In this document: positions 6,485 through 14,907 of the stretch, piece after piece
How the letters are laid out: every line of letters starts with the position of its first letter
Numbering within the stretch: position 1 is the stretch's first letter
Source of the DNA: CAMAUF01 sp046152925
GTDB lineage: Bacteria; Chloroflexota; Dehalococcoidia; Tepidiformales; Tepidiformaceae
Direction: 5' to 3'
Length of the DNA: 27,825 bases
Assembly: GCA_046152925.1 (NCBI GenBank)
Contig: JBJXFX010000147.1
Coordinates: 1 to 27,825 of the forward strand
The notes under the pieces: generated by a model
The model's input: the letters and a program-made list of their open reading frames with translations, nothing else
What the model was told of the DNA's origin: nothing
Databases searched by the model: none
Translations under genes and position numbers: made by a program

Positions 6485-9400
6485 ATGAGCATCGTCGGTG
6501 AGCTGATCGCGCGACATCGAGAGCGGCTTTCTGGGTTTCCGGGGCCGCTGGAACAGCAGTTCGAGGCCGGGCTGCGCGCGCTCTCCCCTCGGCTGACGCC
6601 GTCCCAGCTCCAGATCTGGACCGAGACCGGTGTCGAGCTCACCGCGCTGAGCCTGCGATCGTGGGAAGCGGCCGTCGAGTACTTCAAGGCCGGTTCGTCC
6701 TACCCCGCGAATGCGACGTGGGACGCGATCGAGACGCTCGGGAGGGAGTCGCTTTCGATGGCGGCGGAATCAGCCCCGCTCGCCGTCTCGTTCCTGCGCA
6801 GCGCTCCGGCGGCCATGGAGAAGGTGGGCCCCGGCCATATCCGGCAGTGGAGCGACCTCGGACGCCGGCTCTACAAAGGCAACTGGAAGAGCTCGTCGCT
6901 CGCGGCGCAGTTCTACGACTTGGCGCCGACGCTGTTCTCCGTCGTCCGCGTGGGCCAGGCCTCGCGTCTCGTGCTGTTCATCGACGAGCTTTCGCGCCAC
7001 AGCTATGAGCTTGCGTCGGCCTGCCTTTCTACGGCGCCCGATGTGCTCCGGCGGCTTGAGGACGACGACAGGCTCCCGTTCCTCGCCTTTGCGGTGGAGC
7101 TAGCCCAGTCAAGTTGGGCGGATTCACGGCTCTACTTTGAGCGCGGCGTGGCGCTCATTCAGAAAGTCCACGGGGGCGACCGCGAGCGCTACTTGCTGCT
7201 GGCAGCACAGGTCGCACGCGGCCATCACCGGTCTGCGTTCCAGTATTTCGAAGAGGCTGCGGTGGCCCTCGGCGACGTCGACCCAGCGGACCACACGAGG
7301 GTCGTGGGGCTCGCCGAACAACTCGCGCCCTACTCCCCGTTCGCGGCGATGGACTTCCTCACGAGCGTGCCGCGCGTGCTCAATCGCGTGCGGGTCGACG
7401 AGCTCGATGCGTGGCAAGCCGCTGGCCTCCGCATCCTTCAGACGAGCCACGACGGCGGCGAGGCGTACTTCCGGCTCCAATCGAGCCGCGGCGAGGACAT
7501 CTTGGATACGCTTTCCGCACGCGTCGAGCTGTCCAAAGTCGGCGAAATCATGAGGCTGTACTGCAAGGCGCTCACGGGCCGCAACCTGAGCGTCCAGACC
7601 ACGGCGGCGCTGACCGAGAAGGGCATCGGCTGGGTCGACCAGGGCAGGGCGAGCACCGAGGGCACGACGATTTTCTTGCCCGAGGTGATGGAGCGATACC
7701 TGCAGAAGGACGAGAACTTCGCCGCGATGAAGGTGTTCGCGACCCACCAGGCCGCGCGGCTTGAGTTCGGGTCGTTCGACTTCTCCTACGACATGGCGCC
7801 CGGCATCGTGGAGCAGGCGCTGAGCCGGCCCGCCGACCCCCAATCGAAGGCGTTCACCGACATCGAGCGCTTTTTCGACCAATTCGGCGACCGGAAGCTC
7901 GCATCCGACCTCTTTACGGTGGTGGAGGACACGCGGATCGACTCCTTCATCAAGCGGGAGTACGGCGGGATCCGGAAGCCGCTGAAGCGCATGCAAGTCG
8001 ATGCGCTGACGACGCGGCCCGATGCGCGGAAGCTGCCGCTGCGCACGGCGTTCGTCGAAAACCTCGTCAGGGCCAGCCTCGACGGCGACGACGCGGTGCA
8101 GTTCCCGAAGGCGCGGAACGAGGAGATGGGCCTCGGCCTCGGGCTGCTCAGGATGATCGACCACCCGGACGCGCGAGTCGAAGACTCGGCCGAAGTTGCC
8201 GCCCGCCTGTACCGGCTCGCGATCGCCATTCCGAACGACCGCCTCGACGACGAGGAGGGCGAGTGGGAAGACGTCGAGCCGATGGACGCCTCGCAGCAGA
8301 TGTCGATGGATTCGGGGGACGCTGGCGGCGAAGGCGGCGACATGCAGATGGGCGACGTCGGTGAGGGCGAACAGGAGTACCAAAGCCCCGACGACGTCGA
8401 CTTCCGCGGCGACTTCAAGCCCGAGCTCGTCCAGCTGCTCATGAAGCTCCGGCAGGATGCCCAGGGCGGAGACGCGGGCAAGCAGAACGCCCAGCAGCTC
8501 ACCGAAGAGCAGCTCCGCGAACTGCTCGAAAAGAGCGCCGAGATTGACCTCGACTCCCTCATGGAAGGCGACCTCGACGCCACCACCGGCATGTTCCTTT
8601 CGAACCTCCAGAAGGAGGCGGGCACCCCGGCCGGCGACAAGGAGAACAAGAAGGGCGACCCAACCGGCGACAACAGCACTGGCGAACAGGAGGGCGAGGA
8701 AGCGCTCGCCCCGGTCGTGACCGTTTACTACTACGACGAGTGGGACTTCCGCGCGCAGGACTACAAGCCCCGCTGGTGCGCGGTGAAAGAGGCCAAGCTC
8801 GAGCAGGGCGACGACAACTTCTACGAGAACACCCTGCGCGAGCACGCCGGTCTCGTGGCGCAGACACGCAAGCAGTTTGAACTGATGAAGCCGGAGCTCT
8901 TCCGGAAGATTAAGCGCCTCCCCGAAGGCGAGGACTTTGACATCGACGCGGCCATCGACTGGATGGTCGAACGGAAGGCCGGGGGCGCGCCGAACGAGAA
9001 GATTTACTGGCGCAGGAACAAGATCGAGCGGGACGTCGCCGTCGCGTTCTTGATCGACATGTCGGCCAGCACCGACGAGGAGATCAACAAGCGCGACAAG
9101 AAGTACGACGACGACGATTACGACGACGACCCGCGCAAGTACCTGAGCTGGTGGGTTTCCAAGCGGCGCCAGGAGCTTTCCAGCCCGCCGAAGCGGATCA
9201 TCGACCTCGAAAAAGAGTCGACGGTGCTGCTGATGACGGCGCTTGAGACGATCGGCGACCAGTACGGAATCTACGGCTTCAGCGGCTATGGCCGAGACAA
9301 CGTCGAGTTCTTCGTGATCAAGGACTTCGACGAGAGCCTTGAAACGAAGATCAAGAAGCGTCTCGACAAGATCACGCCGATCCGCTCGACACGGATGGGC

Positions 9401-9718
9401 CCGGCGATCCGCCACACGACACACAAGCTGAAGGAAGTGGACGCGAAGGTGAAGATTCTCGTCCTGCTGAGCGATGGGCGGCCGCAGGACCACGGCTACG
9501 GCCGTGACCGGACGGAGAAGGAGTACGCCATCCACGACACGAAGCAGGCGCTGAACGAGGCGAAGCGCGAAGGCATCACGCCGTTCGCGCTGACCGTCGA
9601 CCGCGCCGGCCACGACTACCTGAAGACGATGTGCGAGGACATGGGCTACGAGGTCGTGGCGGACATCGAGGCGCTGCCGAGCCGCCTGCCGACGTTGTAC
9701 CGGCGCCTCACGGAGTAA
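6485..9718 (+). CDS. Large VWA-domain protein, CbbO/NorD-like partner of MoxR
   Basis: A 1077-residue protein. Residues ~1-560 are an all-helical, Ala/Leu-rich repeat region. Residues ~570-660 are strongly acidic and low in complexity (DDEEGEWEDVEPMD and EGGDMQMGDVGEGE stretches). The C-terminal von Willebrand A domain (~850-1077) has a complete metal-ion-dependent adhesion site: DMSAS at 858-862, Thr969 in STRMGP, and LSDGRP at 995-1000. This layout matches CbbO/NorD proteins, which sit on a CbbQ-type AAA+ hexamer and recruit a substrate through the VWA metal site. The MoxR gene at 4395 is the obvious partner. The family's typical length is ~600-800 residues, so this one is long because of its N-terminal part. 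AAGGA stands 6 nt before the ATG. Confidence 0.9.
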   Translation: MSIVGELIARHRERLSGFPGPLEQQFEAGLRALSPRLTPSQLQIWTETGVELTALSLRSWEAAVEYFKAGSSYPANATWDAIETLGRESLSMAAESAPLAVSFLRSAPAAMEKVGPGHIRQWSDLGRRLYKGNWKSSSLAAQFYDLAPTLFSVVRVGQASRLVLFIDELSRHSYELASACLSTAPDVLRRLEDDDRLPFLAFAVELAQSSWADSRLYFERGVALIQKVHGGDRERYLLLAAQVARGHHRSAFQYFEEAAVALGDVDPADHTRVVGLAEQLAPYSPFAAMDFLTSVPRVLNRVRVDELDAWQAAGLRILQTSHDGGEAYFRLQSSRGEDILDTLSARVELSKVGEIMRLYCKALTGRNLSVQTTAALTEKGIGWVDQGRASTEGTTIFLPEVMERYLQKDENFAAMKVFATHQAARLEFGSFDFSYDMAPGIVEQALSRPADPQSKAFTDIERFFDQFGDRKLASDLFTVVEDTRIDSFIKREYGGIRKPLKRMQVDALTTRPDARKLPLRTAFVENLVRASLDGDDAVQFPKARNEEMGLGLGLLRMIDHPDARVEDSAEVAARLYRLAIAIPNDRLDDEEGEWEDVEPMDASQQMSMDSGDAGGEGGDMQMGDVGEGEQEYQSPDDVDFRGDFKPELVQLLMKLRQDAQGGDAGKQNAQQLTEEQLRELLEKSAEIDLDSLMEGDLDATTGMFLSNLQKEAGTPAGDKENKKGDPTGDNSTGEQEGEEALAPVVTVYYYDEWDFRAQDYKPRWCAVKEAKLEQGDDNFYENTLREHAGLVAQTRKQFELMKPELFRKIKRLPEGEDFDIDAAIDWMVERKAGGAPNEKIYWRRNKIERDVAVAFLIDMSASTDEEINKRDKKYDDDDYDDDPRKYLSWWVSKRRQELSSPPKRIIDLEKESTVLLMTALETIGDQYGIYGFSGYGRDNVEFFVIKDFDESLETKIKKRLDKITPIRSTRMGPAIRHTTHKLKEVDAKVKILVLLSDGRPQDHGYGRDRTEKEYAIHDTKQALNEAKREGITPFALTVDRAGHDYLKTMCEDMGYEVVADIEALPSRLPTLYRRLTE

Positions 9719-9824
9719 GGCGGAGCGGCCGAACGTTTTGAGGCCTGCTTCGGCGTGCTGAGGGCGCCTCAAAGTGGAAAATGCGTGCGATGCGGCGCAC
9801 GGCCCTCACCCCAAGCGAAGCATC

Positions 9825-9852
9825 CTCCTCTCCCGACTTCGCGGGAGAGGGG
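9825..9852 (+). repeat. REP-like GC hairpin, possible terminator of the VWA gene
   Basis: CCTCTCCCG (9827-9835) pairs with CGGGAGAGG (9842-9850) around ACTTCG, with one further C-G and one G-U pair outside. A GGGAG and a T-rich TTTATGTCTGTTT tract follow. The preceding CCCTCACCCC block plus CTCTCCCG...CGGGAGAG is a pattern I know from dispersed extragenic repeats in many bacteria, but this is the only copy here. It lies 107 nt after the VWA stop, and no gene is supported in 9719-9914. Confidence 0.6.
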
Positions 9853-9902
9853 AGTTTATGTCTGTTTCACCCAGTCCATAAGCCTTGAACCCCGCCGACT
9901 GG

Positions 9903-9908
9903 TACCAT
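9903..9908 (+). promoter_or_regulatory. Putative -10 element of a leaderless gene
   Basis: TACCAT fits the TANNNT minimum of a -10 hexamer and ends 6 nt before the GTG of the small membrane protein, so transcription would begin at or next to the start codon. No -35 at normal spacing is evident. Confidence 0.35.
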
Positions 9909-9914
9909 CAAGGC

Positions 9915-10112
9915 GTGACGGCCTTGGAGTTCATTCTCTTTCTGGCCCTTGTGAGCGTGCCAATCGGGGTGGTTGCGAATTTTGGCGTGGCCCTGCTCAT
10001 GGCACGTGTTGAGCGGCGGGCGAGCGAGCGAGCAGAGGGCGAGACGACGCCTGTGGTCCCAGCGGCCACGCGCAAAACATCCCGGGCCAAAACGGCGAAG
10101 AGTTCCCGCTAA
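9915..10112 (+). CDS. Small single-span membrane protein of unknown function
   Basis: From GTG at 9915 the product is 65 residues. It has one hydrophobic span at ~5-30 (EFILFLALVSVPIGVVANFGVALLM), then an Arg/Glu-rich stretch and a very basic tail (RKTSRAKTAKSSR). By the positive-inside rule the C-terminus should face the cytoplasm. An in-frame TTG at 9885 would add ten residues, but TACCAT ending 6 nt before the GTG suggests leaderless initiation there. No family is recognised. It stands alone between the VWA gene and the LLM oxidoreductase, with gaps of ~200 and ~110 nt. The hydropathy pattern and codon usage like its neighbours make a real gene likely, but expression is unproven. Confidence 0.6.
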   Translation: MTALEFILFLALVSVPIGVVANFGVALLMARVERRASERAEGETTPVVPAATRKTSRAKTAKSSR

Positions 10113-10221
10113 CTCGGCCTGAGGTCACCAGCGCGAGCCGGCACGTCCCAGCGCATGATTCGTGCGCCGCAAGAACCCGCGCTACCGTGTCTCATATTCC
10201 CTCATCTTCGAGGTTCGACAC

Positions 10222-11118
10222 ATGCGCTTTTCCGTTTGGCCAGGCCCGCAACAACCGTGGGCCGACACACTCGAACTGGCGAAGCACGCCGACGCCACGG
10301 GCTGGGATGGCCTCTGGTACGCCGACCACTTCATGCCCAACGCCGAAGATGTCTCCGCGCCAGTCGGGGAGGCCTGGACGACGCTCGCCGCGCTCGCCGC
10401 CGTGACGAGCAACCTTCGGCTGGGCACGCTGGTGACGGGGAACACCTACCGGCATCCGGCTGTCCTCGCCAAGATGGCCGCGCAGGTGGACGTCATCTCG
10501 AACGGGCGCGTCGTGCTCGGCCTGGGCTCCGGCTGGCAAGAGAACGAGCACCAGAAATACGGCATCCCGTTCTCGACGATCGGGGGGCGCCTGGCGCGGC
10601 TCGATGAGGCCTGCGCCGTCATCAAGGGCCTCACCACCGAGTCGCGGACCACGTTCCAGGGCAAGTACTACCAGCTCGACGACGCGCCACTGGAGCCAAA
10701 GCCCGTCCAGCGCCCGCTGCCGCTGCTGATCGGCGGCGGGGGCGAGCAGAAGACGTTGAAGATCACCGCGAAGTGGGCCGACGAATGGAACGTCTGGGGC
10801 GACCCGGCGACGCTCCGCGCGAAGATGGCGATCCTCGATGGGCATTGCCGCGACCTCGGACGCGACCCGAAGGCGATCCAGCGCTCCGCCGTGGCGATGT
10901 TCGCCATGAGCGACGACAAGGCGTTCGTCGAGCGCGTGCGGTCGATGGGCCGGCCCGTCATCGGCGGGAGCGTCGATGAGGTGCGCGCGACCATCCGCGA
11001 GTACCAAGCGGCTGGCGTGGACGAGGTCATCGTCCCGGACTTCACGCTTGGCCGGGGCGCGGCTCGTCTGGCGGCGTACGACGCGTTCATGGAGCAGGTC
11101 GCGCCCGAGTTCCGGTAG
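10222..11118 (+). CDS. LLM-class F420-dependent oxidoreductase, TIGR03560-like
   Basis: A 298-residue luciferase-like TIM-barrel protein. It opens MRFSVWPGPQQPW with ELAKHADATGWDGLWYADHFM, and continues with LGTLVTGNTYRHPAVLAKMAAQVDVISNGRVVLGLGSGWQENEH, all hallmarks of F420-dependent LLM enzymes close to the Rv1855c group. LLIGGGGEQKTLKITAKWADEWN is the conserved second-half block. Such enzymes transfer hydride between reduced deazaflavin or flavin and an organic substrate; the substrate is unknown. The ATG at 10222 was chosen because GAGG at 10210-10213 is 8 nt upstream and the protein then begins on the first barrel strand; an in-frame start at 10162 would add 20 unrelated residues. It converges on the ABC permease gene with a 31-nt gap. 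A second, distant LLM gene lies at 18000-18878. Confidence 0.92.
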   Translation: MRFSVWPGPQQPWADTLELAKHADATGWDGLWYADHFMPNAEDVSAPVGEAWTTLAALAAVTSNLRLGTLVTGNTYRHPAVLAKMAAQVDVISNGRVVLGLGSGWQENEHQKYGIPFSTIGGRLARLDEACAVIKGLTTESRTTFQGKYYQLDDAPLEPKPVQRPLPLLIGGGGEQKTLKITAKWADEWNVWGDPATLRAKMAILDGHCRDLGRDPKAIQRSAVAMFAMSDDKAFVERVRSMGRPVIGGSVDEVRATIREYQAAGVDEVIVPDFTLGRGAARLAAYDAFMEQVAPEFR

Positions 11119-11149
11119 CACGGGTGCGCAGAGCGCGGTGCGAGGGCCC

Positions 11150-12382
11150 TTACGAGCCGAGGCGCAGCGCCTCGACTGGCTGGAGCGACGCGGCCCGGAT
11201 GGCCGGATACACCCCGGCGAGGACTCCAGCGATGAGTCCGACCAGCGGTGCGCCAAGCGGGACCCATGGTTCCATGACGGGCGTCCAGCGCTGGGCCCAG
11301 GCCACACCGCTGACCACGAGCAGCCCGGCGCTCGAACCGGCGACCCCGCCTGCGAGCCCGATCAGACTGCTTTCGACAAGGAATTGGACCGCGATGTGCC
11401 GGCGCCCGGCGCCGAGCGCGCGGCGGAGGCCGATTTCGCCCACCCGCTCGAGGACCGTGACGAGTGTGACGTTGGCGATTCCGATTGTCCCGATGACGAG
11501 TGAAACGAGCCCGAGGACCAGAAAGAGGGCGCTCACGTCGTTCTGGACGTCCTGTTTGACGCGTCGCGGCTCCGGAGGCGCCGTCACGCGGACGTTGCTC
11601 GGGTCGTTGGGGCTGAGCGCGAGTGCCGCCTGACCAGCGACCTGACGGGCGGCGCCAACGGCGGTCTCAATGACGACCCGCTCAGGGCCGGGCGCACCAA
11701 GCCGGTCGCGCGCCGTGCCGACGGGCAAGAGCAGGGCATCGAGCAGGTCAGGCTCACGCTGGAGGCCGTCAATGATGCCAATCACGACATAACGGTCACC
11801 GTTGACCGTGACGACGGGGCCGTACTCGACGCTGTGAATCCCGAGGCGGGACGCGGCGCCGGCCCCAAGGACCGCGACCCGCTCTCGCTCCTCGGAATCG
11901 CGGTCCGTCAGGAAGCGACCGCTTGTAAGCTCCCCCCGTAACGCTTCGAGGAGGCCTGGCGTGGCGGCAACGACACGGACCTGGACGTCCCCGGAGACGG
12001 CCGAGCCCGATCCTCCGGCGGTCCCTGCGGTACCATTGTTTGCCTCCGTATCGCCAAAGGCGCCGACGGCTAAGACGCCGGCCAGCGGTCGAAGGCGGGC
12101 TTCGGCGTCCCACGGGAGCCGGGCCGATGCGCGGCCGCCTCCGATCGCGCCGAGCGTTTGGGGCTCGGCGACGACCCCCGTGGCCGCCAGTGCATCGAAC
12201 CGCCCGACGATGCGGTTCCCCGCGGTTTGGGAGAGACCGAGCGTCGCGACCAGGGCGGCGACTCCGAGCACCACACCGGCCACGGTGAGTAGCGTCCGCG
12301 CGACCCTTGCGGTGACGCCAGCCAGCGCCTCCGCGAAGAGGTCGATGGCGCTGAGTTGGGGGCCGGGGAGGCGTGGCGTCAT
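11150..12382 (-). CDS. ABC transporter permease, MacB/FtsX-like
   Basis: A 410-residue membrane protein with the MacB layout. One membrane segment at ~28-50 (ARTLLTVAGVVLGVAALVATLGL) is followed by a ~230-residue extracytoplasmic domain and three C-terminal spans (~288-312, ~335-358, ~372-392). The conserved coupling region ERVGEIGLRRALGAGRRHI and the closing YPAIRAASLQPVEALR are clear. MacB-type permeases are mechanotransmitters rather than classic channels, and with a periplasmic adaptor they expel peptides, lipoproteins or drugs. The start overlaps the ATPase stop by 4 nt (ATGA). It is the last gene of the leftward lipoprotein-adaptor-ATPase-permease operon. The substrate is unknown. Confidence 0.92.
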   Translation of the reverse strand: MTPRLPGPQLSAIDLFAEALAGVTARVARTLLTVAGVVLGVAALVATLGLSQTAGNRIVGRFDALAATGVVAEPQTLGAIGGGRASARLPWDAEARLRPLAGVLAVGAFGDTEANNGTAGTAGGSGSAVSGDVQVRVVAATPGLLEALRGELTSGRFLTDRDSEERERVAVLGAGAASRLGIHSVEYGPVVTVNGDRYVVIGIIDGLQREPDLLDALLLPVGTARDRLGAPGPERVVIETAVGAARQVAGQAALALSPNDPSNVRVTAPPEPRRVKQDVQNDVSALFLVLGLVSLVIGTIGIANVTLVTVLERVGEIGLRRALGAGRRHIAVQFLVESSLIGLAGGVAGSSAGLLVVSGVAWAQRWTPVMEPWVPLGAPLVGLIAGVLAGVYPAIRAASLQPVEALRLGS

Positions 12383-13080
12383 GCCCGCCTCCCGGTGTCC
12401 GAAACGATGCGACCGTCGCCGATTCGAATCTGCCGCCGAGACCGGGCGCTGACGTCCATGTCGTGGGTGATCAGCACGATCGTCTGTCCAGCGGCAGAGA
12501 ACTCATCGAGCAGCCGCAGTACAACGGCCGAGCTCGCGCTGTCCAGGTTCCCGGTGGGCTCGTCACAGAGGAGCATCGGTGGGCGTCCGACGGTCGCCCG
12601 CGCGATCGCACCGCGCTGACGCTCACCGCCGGAGAGGCGCGTTGGCCGGAAGGCGAGCCGGTGGCTCAACCCAACGCGGGCGAGCGCCGCCTCCGCTTGT
12701 TCGCGGCGCAGCGCTCGCGGCAGCCCTGAATAAAGCCCGGCAAGCATGAGGTTCTCGAGGAGCGACCGGTGCGGGAGAAGGTGGAACGCCTGGAAAACGA
12801 ATCCGACTCGCCGGGCGCGAAACCCGGCCCGCTGGTTATCGCTGAGACGGCCGACCTCGTGCGAGGCGAACCAGTGCTCACCCTCCGTTGGCCGGTCGAG
12901 ACAGCCGAGGAGGTTGAGGAGGGTCGACTTGCCAGACCCGGAAGGTCCCGTAATCGCGACGTACTCGCCTGGCCAAATCGCAAGGTGGATGTCGATCAGC
13001 GCGGCGACCGGAGGATCGCCGGGGAATTGACGGTGCACCCCCTTGAGGTGGACAAGCGGCTCTTGAGCTCCGGTGGTCAT
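12379..13080 (-). CDS. ABC transporter ATP-binding protein, MacB/LolD-like
   Basis: A 233-residue nucleotide-binding subunit with all motifs intact: Walker A GPSGSGKS (45-52), Q-loop Gln97 in VFQAFHLL, signature LSGGE (149-153), Walker B MLLCDE (169-174), D-loop GNLDS and switch His206 (ITHD). The GCLDRPTEGE and FQAFHLLPHRS segments are typical of the MacB/LolD group, which powers FtsX-like permeases. It overlaps the adaptor gene upstream and the permease gene downstream by ATGA junctions, so the three should be made together. Length is standard. It acts at the inner face of the membrane as a dimer with the permease at 11150-12382. Confidence 0.95.
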   Translation of the reverse strand: MTTGAQEPLVHLKGVHRQFPGDPPVAALIDIHLAIWPGEYVAITGPSGSGKSTLLNLLGCLDRPTEGEHWFASHEVGRLSDNQRAGFRARRVGFVFQAFHLLPHRSLLENLMLAGLYSGLPRALRREQAEAALARVGLSHRLAFRPTRLSGGERQRGAIARATVGRPPMLLCDEPTGNLDSASSAVVLRLLDEFSAAGQTIVLITHDMDVSARSRRQIRIGDGRIVSDTGRRA

Positions 13081-14906
13081 TTGTTCGGCCCTCCAACGAT
13101 GACGCGTTCGCCGGGGTTGAGCGGCGGCCTACTCCCGATGACCTCGGCGTACCCTTGCGCCGATAGGCCAAGCTCGACCTGGACACGCTCGGCGCTGCCG
13201 GTCGCACTCAGTCGCTCGACGAAGGAAGTCCCGTCCGCCGCCCCTCTGACCGCGGCGAGTGGGACCGCGACGACCGGGCCCGAGGTCGCCGCGACGGTGA
13301 TCGAGACGCGGAGTGAGGCGTCTTTGAGCGCGGGAGGCGTCTCGGCTGGCAGGATTTCGATTGCCACCCGCTGGGCATCGAGTCCGTCGGTGCCGGCGCG
13401 GTCGGCGACCTTGGTGATCGTCCCATCCAAGGCGAGGCGAAGGGAGGCAGCCTCCAGCCGGACCGCGTCGCCGGCCTTGACCAGCTGGGCGTCGGCGAGC
13501 GCGATGCTGCTCCGGACCGTAATGCCGGCCGCGGCGACGGTCATGACCGAGCCCGTCGGAGGCGCCCCGACCCGAGCCCCAACCTTCTCGACGGTGGCGG
13601 GGAGGGTTGGCACGAAGATGACGTTGTCCGCCGGAAGGCGGGCGGCCGCCTTCGCGGCGAGGCGGGACCGCTCAGCGCGAGCGCGTCCCACGGCGGCCTG
13701 AGCCGCGGCGACGGCTGCCTCGGCCGCGCCGGTGTCCTTCGGAGCGATGAGTTCGTTCCTCCGGGCGACGGCGAGCTCGAGGTCGCGCTCCGCGGCGGCC
13801 ACGGAGTCGCGGCTGGCGGTGTTGTCCTCGCTGGCGGCGAGCGTGGCCTTTTCGAGCGCGGCACGCGCCTTGGCGACATCATCCGCGTGTTTGTTCGGGA
13901 CGTTTGCAAGGTCCTGCTCCGCTTCGTGGAGGTCGTCTTGCGCACGGTCGTAGGCCGCCTCTGCCTGGAGGATCGCCTGTTCGCGGCCCCCGATGCTGGC
14001 TGCGTCGCCCTCGATCGGGAGGATCGCGATTGCCGCGTCGAGGCCCACCTTGGCGGCGCGCACGGCGCCGGCCTTCGCCACGACGACTTTGCGCTGGGCC
14101 GCGGTCCGGTCCGGGAGGGACGCGACCACGGTCGCGAGATCATGACGGCGCGCCGTGACGGACGCCGCGCCCTCTCGAGCGGTCCGCGCCGCGTCGTCGC
14201 GGGCTCGATTCAGCGCCGAACGGGCCCGGTCCACCTCGGCATCGGCCTGGAGCCTTGCGAGTGCCGAAGGTGGCTTGGAAGCGTCGTCGCGCTGGCGCAG
14301 GGCGCTCGCAAGCAGCTGCTCTGCCTGGAGTGCCGCTTCGTCGGCCGCGGCGAGCGCCTGGACCTCTGCTTCGGGCGGCTCGGGCGGTGCATACCCAGCC
14401 GCCGAGTACAACCGCTGGACAGCGGCTTGGGTGTCCGCGCCGTAGACACCGTCGACTTCGCCGGGGTCAAAGCCGAGGCGGGCAAGGGCGGCCTCCAGCT
14501 GGCTCACATCGGCGCCCTCGCTCCCAATGCCGAGAGAACGGTACATCGGGGTCGCTCCGGCAAGGGCAAACACGGGCCGCCCCGAGACTTCCAAAGCGAC
14601 GGCCCCTTCCGCGAGCGTGCTCCCGGCTTCCGGGGCACGGGTGACGAGCGCCGCCCCACCCGCCGCATCGGCGGAGGCGAGGGTCACCTCGTGGGCGTCC
14701 GCAGGAGCGGCCGTCCCACGAGAGACAATGGTCGCCGTGAGCTGCCGCCGTTCGACTGGGACTGTGACCGGACCGGCCGGGGGCGGTTTCGCGTTGAGCG
14801 TGGCCTCCTCAGGCGATTGCACCTGTTGGCCTGCGAGCCAGCCTACCGCGCCCGCAGCGACGACTCCCCCGGCGGCCAGGAAGAGGAGGGATCCACGACT
14901 TGGCAC
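13077..14906 (-). CDS. HlyD/MacA-like adaptor with a peptidoglycan-binding domain
   Basis: From GTG at 14906 the product is 609 residues. A single N-terminal membrane segment (~6-27) anchors it. A lipoyl-like half follows (~48-118), then a PG_binding_1 domain at ~121-170 (LGIGSEGADVSQLEAALARLGFDPGEVDGVYGADTQAAVQ region). A long Ala/Glu/Arg coiled coil spans ~178-430, and the second lipoyl half and beta-barrel regions lie at ~440-605. The frame stays open up to 15146, but those 80 extra residues overlap the upstream lipoprotein gene and are Arg/Pro/Ser-rich, as expected of a shadow frame; the GTG lies one base after that gene's stop. The adaptor would link the MacB-like permease to the cell wall. 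This architecture is familiar from Gram-positive and actinobacterial loci with the same neighbours. Confidence 0.88.
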   Translation of the reverse strand: MPSRGSLLFLAAGGVVAAGAVGWLAGQQVQSPEEATLNAKPPPAGPVTVPVERRQLTATIVSRGTAAPADAHEVTLASADAAGGAALVTRAPEAGSTLAEGAVALEVSGRPVFALAGATPMYRSLGIGSEGADVSQLEAALARLGFDPGEVDGVYGADTQAAVQRLYSAAGYAPPEPPEAEVQALAAADEAALQAEQLLASALRQRDDASKPPSALARLQADAEVDRARSALNRARDDAARTAREGAASVTARRHDLATVVASLPDRTAAQRKVVVAKAGAVRAAKVGLDAAIAILPIEGDAASIGGREQAILQAEAAYDRAQDDLHEAEQDLANVPNKHADDVAKARAALEKATLAASEDNTASRDSVAAAERDLELAVARRNELIAPKDTGAAEAAVAAAQAAVGRARAERSRLAAKAAARLPADNVIFVPTLPATVEKVGARVGAPPTGSVMTVAAAGITVRSSIALADAQLVKAGDAVRLEAASLRLALDGTITKVADRAGTDGLDAQRVAIEILPAETPPALKDASLRVSITVAATSGPVVAVPLAAVRGAADGTSFVERLSATGSAERVQVELGLSAQGYAEVIGSRPPLNPGERVIVGGPNK

Positions 14907-14907
14907 T

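Noticed and set aside
7124..9772. 882-codon open frame on the reverse strand
   Set aside because: It is antisense to the VWA gene, whose motifs are clear; the frame is Val/Leu/Arg-biased and open because of high GC content.
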